Assembly: GCF_009674775.1 (NCBI RefSeq)
Contig: NZ_WKKE01000007.1
Coordinates: 1-64,000 of the forward strand
DNA: 64,000 bases
From: Flavobacterium sp. LC2016-23
GTDB taxonomy: Bacteria; Bacteroidota; Bacteroidia; Flavobacteriales; Flavobacteriaceae
Direction: 5' to 3'
A model generated the notes under the pieces. That model saw only the letters and a program-made list of their open reading frames with translations. It was not told the origin of the DNA and ran no database searches. Made by a program: the position numbers and the translations under genes. Positions 34,747-44,600 of the stretch are shown one piece after another. Numbering within the stretch: position 1 is the first letter of the stretch; each line of letters opens with the position of its first letter.

Positions 34747-35946
34747 TTATACTGTTTTTACTTCTGTAGCAGCAACAGTTTCTGTTTTCTTAAACGGAAA
34801 TACTTTTCGATAACTGGCAGATCGCCATAACCATTCGATTGGGCCATAATTGTATTTGGACAGCCACCATTTGCTTATAAACAGCTGAACGATAAAAATA
34901 AATACTGCCAGGCAAAAGTAAAACCAGTAGGGCATTGCATCTCCTATTCCAAGGCCGATTCCCGAAAAAATAAAAGCAGCTAAAATATTTTGGGCGATAT
35001 AATTCGTTAAGGTCATTTTTCCGCCGGCACTAAAATAACTGAAAATAGTTTTAAGCTTACCATTAGTGTACAACAACGAAATTCCCGTAGCTATAAAAAT
35101 CATGGTGCTAAGAACAAGCCAGTAAAGTGGGTGAAAGATTTTGAAAACAGCGACTTCTTTGTAGAAAATGATTAAGTTAAAACACACTCCAATGATTATG
35201 GCTACAGTCAAACTGATCCACAGTACACGTTTTAACAACTTTTTCAGGTCGTTTAAACGATTAAAAAAGTCTATTTTCTGAAGTAAAAAGCCAAAAAGCA
35301 TACAGGCAAACATGATAAGATGTGCCGTAATAGCATAGCCTGGAATAATGATTTGTTCGTAAAAAGAAGCGAGCAGATTAAACCTGAAAAAATCCAGCCA
35401 GTTTCCGGAATGATACAATTTTAAATATTCGGGATTAGTAGCTATTTCCGGATGTTCGATTTTAAAGCCGTTGACATAAGCCATGACAAAAGGAATGCTA
35501 AGAACAATAACCGCAGAAATTATGGCTAATGTTCTTGCAGAACATTTGTAAAAAAGTAACATGACAAGTCCTAAAAAAGCATAATCTTTTAAGATATCGC
35601 CCAGCCAGAAAGACGAATTAATAAAAGCCAGTACAAAAAGTAAAACCATTCGCCACGCAAAAAAAGTGACCGGATTTTTGCCTTTACTGGCAACATTATT
35701 AATTAAAATAGCAAAACCGTAGCCAAATAGCAGCGTTAGTAAAGTCCAGGATTTAGCTGCAAAAAAATAACGGTTAAACGTCATGAGTATTTCAGATAAA
35801 ATACTGTGATTGAATTTGTGAGGTACGCCGATAAACAGGAAGTCCGAATAATTTCCGATGGCAACGCCTAAAAGAGCCCAGCCTCTTAGAATGTCGACAA
35901 TAGCAGTTCTTTTGCTTTGTTCAACAGGATGATAAGAATTTGTCAT
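34747..35946 (-). CDS. DUF418 integral membrane protein
   Basis: A 399-residue inner-membrane protein with about 9-10 predicted helices. The N-terminus RTAIVDILRGWALLGVAIGN and the C-terminal FSAGGKMTLTNYIAQNI and YNYGPIEWLWR are the diagnostic DUF418 motifs (the last contains the G-P-x-E-W-L-W-R signature). The wider fold resembles acyltransferase-3 membrane proteins. Function unknown. Monocistronic. Confidence 0.93.
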   Translation of the reverse strand: MTNSYHPVEQSKRTAIVDILRGWALLGVAIGNYSDFLFIGVPHKFNHSILSEILMTFNRYFFAAKSWTLLTLLFGYGFAILINNVASKGKNPVTFFAWRMVLLFVLAFINSSFWLGDILKDYAFLGLVMLLFYKCSARTLAIISAVIVLSIPFVMAYVNGFKIEHPEIATNPEYLKLYHSGNWLDFFRFNLLASFYEQIIIPGYAITAHLIMFACMLFGFLLQKIDFFNRLNDLKKLLKRVLWISLTVAIIIGVCFNLIIFYKEVAVFKIFHPLYWLVLSTMIFIATGISLLYTNGKLKTIFSYFSAGGKMTLTNYIAQNILAAFIFSGIGLGIGDAMPYWFYFCLAVFIFIVQLFISKWWLSKYNYGPIEWLWRSASYRKVFPFKKTETVAATEVKTV

Positions 35947-36070
35947 TTGATTAACATTTTTGTTGTGATTTGATTGATGATTTTAGATAAATTTGAAATT
36001 ATTCTAACGCAGCCAAAAATAAGAAAATTATACAACCGTATGTTTTTACCATAAATATATTTCACAAAAA

Positions 36071-36115
36071 AAAGCGTATTATTTTAAAAGAACTTCTTTT
36101 AAAATAATACGCTTT
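36071..36115 (-). terminator. Terminator after the threonine dehydrogenase gene
   Basis: Perfect 20-bp stem AAAGCGTATTATTTTAAAAG with its complement around a 5-nt loop, followed on the minus strand by a T run. It ends the tdh-like transcript. Confidence 0.9.
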
Positions 36116-36137
36116 AATTAGTTAAGGGATTTTTAAA

Positions 36138-37076
36138 TTATCCCAAATGTTCCAGCATATCTTTGGTCATTGATTCCAGATCAAAAGTATGTTTCCATCC
36201 CCAGTCTTTTCTCGCTTCTGCATCATCAATACTCGCGGGCCAGCTGTCTGCAATTTTCTGACGGAAGTCCGGATTGTATGTAATTTCAAATTCCGGAATA
36301 TGTTTTTTAATTTCAGCAGCAATTTCAGTTGGCGTAAAACTCATTGCAGCCAAATTGTACGAAGAGTGTATTTTAATGTCTTCCGCCGGAGCCTTCATAA
36401 TATTGATAGTGGCTTCAATAGCATCATCCATATACATCATTGGCATTTTGGTTTCTGATGATAAAAAGCATTCGTATTTTTTATCAGCAATCGCTTTGTG
36501 AAAAATATCAACAGCATAATCTGTAGTTCCGCCGCCCGGAGGAGTCGACCAGCTGATTAAACCCGGATAACGGATGCTTCGAACATCAACACCATAAATA
36601 TTGTGGTAATATTCGCACCATCTTTCTCCTGCCTGCTTACTAATTCCATAAACAGTAGAAGGTTCCATTACCGTATATTGAGGTGTATTTTCTTTTGGAG
36701 TGGTCGGGCCAAAAACGGCAATACTGGAAGGCCAGAAAATTTTTTGGATTTTTTTTGCTTTGGCCAGATTCAAAACATGGAATAATGAATTCATATTCAG
36801 GTCCCAGGCAAAGGCCGGATTTTTTTCGGCGGTAGCAGATAAAAGGGCTGCCATCAAATAAATATCCGTAATCTTATGTACTTCAACAAGATGTTCAATT
36901 TGATTGAAATCCAACGCATTGACCACTTCAAAAGGTCCTGAATTAACAACCTCCGTATTTAATTTTCGGATATCAGAAGCGACAACATTTTCGGTTCCGT
37001 ATAATTTGCGAAGTTTTTGAGTCAGTTCAGTCCCAATTTGACCGCACGCGCCAATGATCAATATTTTTGGATTCAT
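36138..37076 (-). CDS. SDR-type L-threonine 3-dehydrogenase
   Basis: A 312-residue extended short-chain dehydrogenase that oxidises L-threonine to 2-amino-3-ketobutyrate with NAD. The Rossmann loop is GACGQIG at 9-15, the catalytic pair is Tyr143-x3-Lys147 (STVYGISK), and YPGLISWSTPPGGGTTDYAVDIFHKA is the diagnostic substrate segment of this epimerase-like threonine dehydrogenase class, which differs from the zinc-dependent Tdh of E. coli. No kbl (glycine C-acetyltransferase) is adjacent. A TATATTTG box is 22 bp upstream of the ATG. Confidence 0.93.
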   Translation of the reverse strand: MNPKILIIGACGQIGTELTQKLRKLYGTENVVASDIRKLNTEVVNSGPFEVVNALDFNQIEHLVEVHKITDIYLMAALLSATAEKNPAFAWDLNMNSLFHVLNLAKAKKIQKIFWPSSIAVFGPTTPKENTPQYTVMEPSTVYGISKQAGERWCEYYHNIYGVDVRSIRYPGLISWSTPPGGGTTDYAVDIFHKAIADKKYECFLSSETKMPMMYMDDAIEATINIMKAPAEDIKIHSSYNLAAMSFTPTEIAAEIKKHIPEFEITYNPDFRQKIADSWPASIDDAEARKDWGWKHTFDLESMTKDMLEHLG

Positions 37077-37097
37077 TTGTGATGTTTTTTAGATAGG

Positions 37098-37105
37098 CAA
37101 ATATA
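37098..37105 (-). promoter_or_regulatory. -7 box of the threonine dehydrogenase promoter
   Basis: TATATTTG on the minus strand, 21 bp upstream of the ATG. No TTG at ideal spacing. Confidence 0.5.
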
Positions 37106-37206
37106 ACGTTTTCGCAAATATTTTTACTTTTCAGAAGAGCAAATTATAAATTTAACAATGATAAAGATGTTTTTTTGGATTATTCTCCGTTGAGGCTTTT
37201 AATTAT

Positions 37207-37355
37207 TTAACCGCAAAGTACGCAAAGATTTTTAAAAATTAAGCCGTTTTATAAAAAGCGCAAAGTTCGCAAAGCTAATTCAACACCAAGCTTTGCGAAC
37301 TTTGTGTTTTCTAAATTTACGGCAAGATAAAAATCTTTGCGTGCTTTGCGGTTAA
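37207..37355. repeat. CCGCAAAG-family hairpin element, long form
   Basis: Ends TTAACCGCAAAGTACGCAAAG and CTTTGCGTGCTTTGCGGTTAA are inverted repeats enclosing an inner stem CGCAAAGTTCGCAAAGCT/AGCTTTGCGAACTTTG. This is a nested 149-bp fold in the gap 37077-37512, which otherwise shows only the palindrome at 37396. Confidence 0.85.
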
Positions 37356-37395
37356 ATTTTCCGGACACAGAGGAATAATCTGTTTAATCCGTGAT

Positions 37396-37411
37396 CCCGA
37401 TAGCTATCGGG
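37396..37411. repeat. Second CCCGATAGCTATCGGG palindrome
   Basis: Identical to 29850-29865 and followed by AGTGGCAAA, so both are parts of one dispersed element. Confidence 0.8.
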
Positions 37412-37485
37412 AGTGGCAAAAAAAATAACCATGATTTATAGAATCTTTAGCAAAAATCAGAATTCGTAATTGTAAATTTACTTTG

Positions 37486-37493
37486 TAACTTTG
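37486..37493 (+). promoter_or_regulatory. -7 box upstream of the lipoprotein-mfd operon
   Basis: TAACTTTG matches TAnnTTTG. It ends 7 bp before the first ATG (37501), so transcription would start at or after that ATG and the internal ATG at 37513 becomes the better start. Confidence 0.5.
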
Positions 37494-37512
37494 TAGCTTA
37501 ATGTTTGACCAA

Positions 37513-38121
37513 ATGAAATATAAAATATCTCTTTTTCTACTTTTGATTTTTGTACTCAATTCCTGTCAGGGTGAAGATGAAAAACGCCGTGCAGAATATG
37601 AAAAAGAAGCTAAAAAAAAGGAAGTCATCTTTAATAACATCAATAAGGGCTGGACTTTTATGGATGAACCCATCAATGAAGTCTCGGAGCAAAATGCAGC
37701 AGTCTGGACAGAGTGGCGCGATTTTTTGAAGGAAATAGGAGAAAAGCCAAAGAAAACGATTGGGGCATTTCAGAAAAAATCGACTGCAATCGCCAGCAAA
37801 GCAATGTTATTAAATAATAATATTCCCGCGCAATTCAATCTTCCTCAGATAAAAAGCAGAATCTCCATTTTGATCACGAAAATCAAAATGATGGACCTGT
37901 TTATTCATTTGAACCAAATTCCAGATGAGAAAGTGATTTTTTTAATTGGTGAAATCAATAAGGAATTGGTTTCCCTGGAAAGACAAATGGACAAAATTGT
38001 CGAAAAAGCCAAGATCCCGAAAGAAGAAGGAGAAGCCGATTTCCTTAGAATGTTAGATACAACGCGCGCGATTCCGAATTCGGCACCGCCACTAGATCAA
38101 AATTTACCTAAAGTTGAGTAA
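37513..38121 (+). CDS. Hypothetical lipoprotein overlapping mfd
   Basis: A 202-residue lipoprotein from the ATG at 37513: signal KISLFLLLIFVLNSC with lipobox Cys at residue 18. The mature part is helical and Lys/Glu-rich (EKRRAEYEKEAKKKE), with a second helical block at KKSTAIASKAMLL and a Pro-rich tail. No family recognised. ATG at 37501 is in frame, but a -7 promoter box ends only 7 bp before it. The 3' end overlaps the TTG start of mfd by 8 bp, so they are coupled. Confidence 0.82.
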   Translation: MKYKISLFLLLIFVLNSCQGEDEKRRAEYEKEAKKKEVIFNNINKGWTFMDEPINEVSEQNAAVWTEWRDFLKEIGEKPKKTIGAFQKKSTAIASKAMLLNNNIPAQFNLPQIKSRISILITKIKMMDLFIHLNQIPDEKVIFLIGEINKELVSLERQMDKIVEKAKIPKEEGEADFLRMLDTTRAIPNSAPPLDQNLPKVE

Positions 38122-41100
38122 AAACGCCTTATACACCACGTATGATAATCTGCCGAAAGCGCAGCAGATTGCATCAAATTTACTGGAAGGAAATCAGATA
38201 AAAATGCATCTTGGCGGTTTGCTGGGATCTGCAGTATCCTTTCTAATCCGCTCCGTTTTTAAGAAAACCGAACTGCCTTTTTTAATTGTTTTAGACAATA
38301 AAGAAGAAGCGGCGTATTACCTGAATGACCTCGAACAAATGATTGGTGAACAGGATGTTTTGTTTTATCCTGCCTCATTTCGCCGTCCGTATCAGGTAGA
38401 TGAAACCGATAACGCCAATGTGCTGCTTCGTGCTGAGGTTTTAAACCGAATTAATTCCCGTAAAAAACCGGCGATAATTGTGACGTATCCGGAGGCACTT
38501 TTTGAAAAAGTGGTGACACGCCAGCAACTGGATAAAAACACGTTAAAAGTCGCTTTAAACGATAAAATCTCCATTGATTTTATCAATGAAGTATTATTCG
38601 AATATGAATTCAAGAGAGTCGATTTTATTACAGAACCGGGCGAATTTTCGGTTCGTGGAGGAATTGTCGACGTGTTCTCTTTTTCAAATGATCACCCGTA
38701 CCGGATTGAATTTTTCGGAAATGAGGTAGACAGTATCAGAAGTTTTGATGTAGAAACACAGTTGTCGGTAGAAACGCATAAAAAAATCACGATTATCCCG
38801 AATGTTGAGAACAAGATATTTCAGGAAAACCGTGAAAGTTTCCTAGATTATATTTCAGAAAAAACGGTTCTTTTTATTCAGAATACAGACGGACTTTTTT
38901 CGCAGTTAGATAAACAATTCGCAAGGGCCGAAGAAGCTTTTGACAAACTTTCGAAAGATATAAAACACGCCAGTCCGGAACAATTGTTTTTGAATCAGGC
39001 TTCATTTATAAAACGTGCATTAGACTTTTCGGTTGTAGAACTGGCTTCAAAACCTATTTTTAAAACTACCAAAAAGTTCGAATTTCATATTCAGCCGCAG
39101 CCCTCTTTCAATAAGCAATTTGATTTGTTGCTGAATAACCTGAGCGAGAATCATTTTAACGGCTATAAAAATTATCTGTTTTGTTCGAATGAAACGCAGG
39201 CCAAACGTTTTCATGATATTTTTGAATCTTTAGATGAAGCCAATTCAGAGAATATTCGCAAACAATATCATACTATTGTATTGCCCTTATATCAGGGTTT
39301 TATTGATGAGGAAAACCAAATTACAGCTTATACCGATCACCAGATTTTTGAACGTTACCATAAATTCAACATCAAAAATGGGTATTCGAAAAAGCAGAAT
39401 ATTACGCTAAAAGAATTAACGGCACTTTCGGTTGGGGATTATGTTACGCATATCGATCACGGAATAGGAAAATTTGGCGGTCTGCAGAAAATTCAGGTGG
39501 AAGGCAAAACGCAGGAAGCTATAAAATTGGTGTACGCCGACAATGATATTGTGTATGTAAGCATCCATTCGCTTCATAAAATCTCCAAATACAACGGAAA
39601 AGACGGGACACCGCCTAAAATTTATAAACTGGGATCGAACGCCTGGAAAATTTTAAAACAAAAAACCAAAGCGCGTGTCAAACATATCGCCTTCAATTTG
39701 ATTCAGCTGTATGCGAAACGTCGTTTGGAAAAAGGATTTCAGTTTGCACCGGACAGTTATTTGCAAAATGAATTGGAAAGTTCGTTTATCTACGAAGACA
39801 CTCCGGATCAGACGAAATCGACACAGGAGGTCAAAGCCGATATGGAAAGCGATCGCCCAATGGACCGCCTGGTTTGTGGTGATGTTGGTTTCGGAAAAAC
39901 AGAGGTGGCGATTCGTGCCGCTTTTAAAGCCGTAGATAACAGCAAACAAGTCGCAGTTCTGGTTCCGACGACTATTTTGGCGTACCAGCATTACAGAACT
40001 TTTACCGAAAGATTAAAAGATATGCCGGTTTCTATAGGGTACTTAAACCGCTTTAGAACGGCCAAACAAAAAGCACAAACCTTAAAAGATTTAGCGGAAG
40101 GAAAACTGGATATTGTCATTGGAACACACCAATTAGTCAACAAAAATGTGGTTTTTAAAGACCTTGGCTTGTTGATTGTCGATGAAGAGCAAAAGTTTGG
40201 GGTAAACGTAAAAGACAAGCTCAAAACGATTGCAGCCAATGTCGATACGCTGACCTTAACGGCAACGCCAATCCCGAGAACGCTTCAGTTTTCGTTAATG
40301 GCAGCGCGTGATTTATCGGTGATTACGACGCCTCCGCCAAACCGTTATCCGATAGAAACCAATGTGGTTGGTTTTAGTGAAGAAGTAATTCGTGATGCGA
40401 TTTCGTATGAAATTCAGCGTAACGGGCAGGTTTTCTTTATCAATAACCGAATCGAAAATATTAAAGAAGTAGCCGGAATGATTCAGCGTCTGGTACCAAA
40501 TGCCAGGGTCGGAATCGGTCACGGACAGATGGAAGGCGCGAAATTGGAGGAATTGATGTTAGGTTTCATGAACGGGGATTTTGATGTCCTGGTGGCGACC
40601 ACAATCATCGAAAGTGGTCTGGATGTCCCAAATGCCAATACAATTTTCATCAATAATGCCAATAATTTCGGATTATCAGACCTGCATCAGATGCGAGGCA
40701 GGGTAGGGCGAAGCAATAAAAAAGCCTTCTGCTATTTTATTTGTCCGCCGTATTCGTCGATGACCGAAGATGCCAGAAAACGTATTCAGGCATTAGAGCA
40801 GTTCAGCGAACTCGGAAGCGGATTCAATATTGCCATGAAAGATCTTGAAATTCGTGGTGCGGGAGATTTATTAGGCGGGGAACAAAGCGGTTTCATCAAC
40901 GAAATTGGTTTTGATACTTACCAGAAAATCATGAACGAAGCTATTGAAGAATTAAAAGAAAACGAATTCAAGGATTTATATCCGGAAGAGAATGATATTG
41001 AAACGAAGGAATACGTAAAAGATTTACAAATCGATACGGATTTTGAATTATTGTTTTCCGATGAATATATCAATAATGTCACAGAGCGTCTGAGTTTATA

Positions 41101-41479
41101 TAACGAGCTGGGCAGTGTGAAAAATGAAGCGGAACTGGTTATCTTCCAAAACAAATTAATTGACCGTTTCGGACCAATGCCGCCTCGTGCGAATGCGCTG
41201 ATGAACAGTATTCGCATCAAATGGATTGCTACAAACGTAGGGATTGAAAAACTAGTGATGAAAAAAGGCAAAATGATTGGCTATTTCGTCTCCGATCAAC
41301 AGTCCGATTATTATCAGTCGTCTAAGTTTAGAAAGGTTTTACAATTTGTACAAAAACACAGTAATCTTTGCACAATGAAAGAAAAGCAAACACCTAATGG
41401 TTTACGTCTTTTACTGACTTTTGAGAATGTAAAATCTACGAAAAGGGCTTTGGAACTGATGGAATTATTGGGAGAATAA
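38114..41479 (+). CDS. mfd: Mfd transcription-repair coupling factor
   Basis: An 1121-residue SF2 translocase that removes RNA polymerase stalled at lesions and recruits UvrA. In order: UvrB-like N-terminal modules (about 1-300, with VLDNKEEAAYYLNDLEQM and YPASFRRPYQ), a CarD-like polymerase-interaction domain (about 430-505, GDYVTHIDHGIGKFGGL), and the helicase core with motif I GDVGFGKTEVA, motif II DEEQKFG, motif III TLTATPIPRTLQFS and motif VI QMRGRVGRS, then a C-terminal TRCF domain. Start is TTG, overlapping the preceding lipoprotein stop by 8 bp. Full length. Confidence 0.97.
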   Translation: MSKNALYTTYDNLPKAQQIASNLLEGNQIKMHLGGLLGSAVSFLIRSVFKKTELPFLIVLDNKEEAAYYLNDLEQMIGEQDVLFYPASFRRPYQVDETDNANVLLRAEVLNRINSRKKPAIIVTYPEALFEKVVTRQQLDKNTLKVALNDKISIDFINEVLFEYEFKRVDFITEPGEFSVRGGIVDVFSFSNDHPYRIEFFGNEVDSIRSFDVETQLSVETHKKITIIPNVENKIFQENRESFLDYISEKTVLFIQNTDGLFSQLDKQFARAEEAFDKLSKDIKHASPEQLFLNQASFIKRALDFSVVELASKPIFKTTKKFEFHIQPQPSFNKQFDLLLNNLSENHFNGYKNYLFCSNETQAKRFHDIFESLDEANSENIRKQYHTIVLPLYQGFIDEENQITAYTDHQIFERYHKFNIKNGYSKKQNITLKELTALSVGDYVTHIDHGIGKFGGLQKIQVEGKTQEAIKLVYADNDIVYVSIHSLHKISKYNGKDGTPPKIYKLGSNAWKILKQKTKARVKHIAFNLIQLYAKRRLEKGFQFAPDSYLQNELESSFIYEDTPDQTKSTQEVKADMESDRPMDRLVCGDVGFGKTEVAIRAAFKAVDNSKQVAVLVPTTILAYQHYRTFTERLKDMPVSIGYLNRFRTAKQKAQTLKDLAEGKLDIVIGTHQLVNKNVVFKDLGLLIVDEEQKFGVNVKDKLKTIAANVDTLTLTATPIPRTLQFSLMAARDLSVITTPPPNRYPIETNVVGFSEEVIRDAISYEIQRNGQVFFINNRIENIKEVAGMIQRLVPNARVGIGHGQMEGAKLEELMLGFMNGDFDVLVATTIIESGLDVPNANTIFINNANNFGLSDLHQMRGRVGRSNKKAFCYFICPPYSSMTEDARKRIQALEQFSELGSGFNIAMKDLEIRGAGDLLGGEQSGFINEIGFDTYQKIMNEAIEELKENEFKDLYPEENDIETKEYVKDLQIDTDFELLFSDEYINNVTERLSLYNELGSVKNEAELVIFQNKLIDRFGPMPPRANALMNSIRIKWIATNVGIEKLVMKKGKMIGYFVSDQQSDYYQSSKFRKVLQFVQKHSNLCTMKEKQTPNGLRLLLTFENVKSTKRALELMELLGE

Positions 41480-41525
41480 TTTTTTTATTTTTTACAAGCA
41501 GAAAAATTAAGTTCAAAAGACGACC

Positions 41526-41595
41526 AGTCCCGCTATCCCTTTCAATCTTTTGTGCTGAACCCCAGCACAAAAGGATTTTCAGTCCTATCGGGGCT
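41526..41595. repeat. Nested-hairpin intergenic element after mfd
   Basis: An inner stem AATCTTTTGTGCTG/CAGCACAAAAGGATT with a short loop is enclosed by AGTCCCG/CGGGGCT (one wobble), making a compact nested fold in the gap between mfd and the amylase gene. Confidence 0.65.
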
Positions 41596-41648
41596 AAAAA
41601 AGAGGTTTAGTAGTTCTATTGACGTTCCTTTGAAAGAATAAATAAAAA

Positions 41649-41680
41649 ATGCCGTATGAAGTTTTCATACGGCATTTACT
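41649..41680. terminator. Bidirectional terminator between mfd and the starch locus
   Basis: Perfect 14-bp stem AAATGCCGTATGAA/TTCATACGGCATTT, loop GTT, flanked by A-rich (left) and T-rich (right) sequence. It lies 19 bp after the amylase stop on the minus strand. Confidence 0.88.
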
Positions 41681-41698
41681 TTTCAAATCTAAAGAGAA

Positions 41699-44600
41699 CT
41701 ATTTAACGATCAGTTTTTTAGTCACATTTGAATTTTTAGAATTAATACTTACAATATAAATTCCCGAAGCCAAATGATGATTGATTTGCCCTGAAGCAGC
41801 AAGTTTTTCCGTTAGTACCGTTCTTCCGTTCATATCAGAAACGGTAATTGCAGCCACATCTCCACTCTCTAATTCCGGTAATACAACCTGAAATTGATTG
41901 TCTGTAGAAGGATTTGGATAAATCGTAATTACTGCATTTTCTACCTCAACATCTTCTTTGGTATTCAGAGCCATTTTTGAAGCAGACGTACTTTCAAGCT
42001 GCCATTGTGCACTGTACCAGCCATCTTGTGAATTACCATATTGAGCCGATCCGGTTTGATTTTCCACATGAATAATGTTTCCGGATTGCCATCTGTTTCT
42101 AATTCTGGTCCAGGTTCCGTCAATATAATCAGAAGACCATTGCGCACTCCAAAAAGTGGTGTCCGTAATGTTGCACTGTACACTTCCGGTCTGCCCTTCA
42201 ATATTAATTAATTCTCCTGTTGCTACATTTTTCAATACAAAATAAGTGGCATCGATCGCAATTTTCTGCCATTTGTAACTGTTGTTGGAAGCGGTTGCCC
42301 CATACCCTACATTTGTTCCGGCATCCGATAAATAAGCGCCTGTCCATCTGTTTTTTATGGTGTAATACGTTCCTGTTGGAGTTGAAACCGTAACAGCAGC
42401 TGTGCTTGTTTTGTTTCCGCTGACAGTCGTTACCGTTATCGTTGCCGTCCCGTTTGCCACAGCCGTTACTAATCCGTTTGTATTTACCGTTGCCACAGCC
42501 GTATTGTTTGAACTGTACGTAACATTTTTATTTGTTGCATTTGCAGGAAGAACAGTTGGTGTAAGCTGTTGTGTTCCGCCAACGGCTAATGAAAGGGTTG
42601 TTGGACTAAGACTCACACTTGTCACCGCCACATTTGATGCATTTACCGTTACCGCGCAGGTTGCTGTTTTAGCACCATCCTGAGTTGTTACCGTAATGGT
42701 TGCAGATCCTGCAGCTACGGCAGTTATTAAACCGGAAGCATTAACTGTTGCTACAGCTGTATTGCCTGAACTATAACTAACGGCTTTATTCGTTGCTGTT
42801 GCAGGTGAAACTGTTGGTGTTACTTGTTGCGTGGCACCAATTAGTAAAGTAGCTGTTGTTGGCGCTACTGTTACTCCTGTAACCGCTACAACTGTTCCCG
42901 GATTAGAATCGTACCAGGTAGTGTTCATGTACCAGCCGGTTTTATTTCGGCTTAAATCGGCAGATTGACTTGTTCCGTCATTGAAAATTAAATTAGTCGA
43001 AGTTACATAGGTGAACGTATAACTGTACCAGCCATTTCCGGCATCGGTCATGTTTACGCCCGGCCATGATGCGTCAGCCAAAATTCCTGTTGGCAAAGCA
43101 CTCCAATAATAAATTTTGATTCCGGTTCCCCAGGTTGATGGCTTATAGAAATAAACCGTGAAATTGGTGTTCGCATTTACAGTAATTGCTGCAATTGCCG
43201 TTTTATTTCCGTCCTGCGTGGTTGCCGTAATATTGGCTGTTCCTGCAGCAACTGCTGTCACAAGACCTGCTGCATTTACGGTTGCCACTGCGGTATTACT
43301 GGAACTCCAGGTTACCGTTTTGTTCGTTGCATTGGCAGGAGCAATCGCTGCCGACAGCTGTTGTGTGTTTCCGGCATATAAACTCGCAGTCGTTGGCGAA
43401 ACACTTACGGAAGCCACCGGAATTGTCGCAACTGTTATCGCTGAAGTGGCTGTTTTGTTTCCGTCAACGGTTTTAACCGTAATAGTGGTTGTACCTGCTG
43501 AAACTGCTGAAACCAAGCCGGATGCATTTACGGTTGCTACGGCTGTATTGCTTGATGTCCAGGTTACATTTTGGTTGGTTGCATTTGCCGGAGCAATAGT
43601 AGCATTAAGTTGTTGTGTAGATCCTAAACCAACAGTCGCCGTTGCCGGACTAACCGAAACTCCTGTTACAGCTACAGCCGCCACATTTGTATTGGTTAGA
43701 ACAATATACTGAAAAGCATTAAAAGATTGTGTAGCTCCGGAAACCAAGGTTACTGTAGCCCCGGTATAAGCATCTTTATAGGTTCCTGCCATTGCTGACG
43801 GAATTACAAATGTTTTACCGGCGTTTCTAAGATTGGCCATTACAATTACTTTCTCTGTTCCCAGTGTTTTTGTAAAGGCACAAATATCGTCACTCGCATA
43901 AGGAGTCATGGTACCACGTCTGATGGCGGCACTGCTATTTCTAAAGTTAAGTATCCTGGCAAATTCGGGTGTAGCTGCAGTATTGCTCCAGTTGATTTTT
44001 ACACTTGTATACGGCCACGGAATTACCTGATTGAAGGCTACTTCTTGTCCGCTGGTTAAAAAAGGAACGCCTTTCATATAACCTGAAACTAAGAAATTGG
44101 CAACGACTCCGGCATTACTTTTAAATACGGTAAAAGGAGCAGTATCACTATTATTTTCTGAGTCATGATTTGCCGTCCATCGTACTTCCTGCTGATTGCC
44201 TGTTGCATAGGTATATTCCATGTCATTTGTGGTCTGGAATCTTGTCGAAACAGGACCTCCGCCTGCTACATTTTTCAAGGCATCATAAAACCATTTGTCG
44301 CCAAAATTCATATCAAATCCGGCCTGAAAGTTTTGAAGGCGATCTCCTTCGGCAAGCATTAATAAGTTATGGGAAGAGATACCTCTTAAATTGCTGATAA
44401 TTTCTGTCCAGAAATCCAGAGGAGGATTGTTGGCAAAATCACAACGGTATCCATCGATATTTGCGGCAAAAATCCAGTAACGCATGGCATCTTTTATGGC
44501 AGCCCTCAGGCCACTATTGTTAAGGTCCAGCGCTGCAATATCACCAAAATTGGCCAGCTGATTAATCGTTGTTCCGGTTCTTTGATAATATTCCGGATGG

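Noticed and set aside
43158..43712. 184-codon plus-strand ORF opposite the Big_2 repeats
   Set aside because: The Val/Ala/Thr-rich residue pattern is the antisense image of the repeated Big_2 codons; no domain is recognisable.
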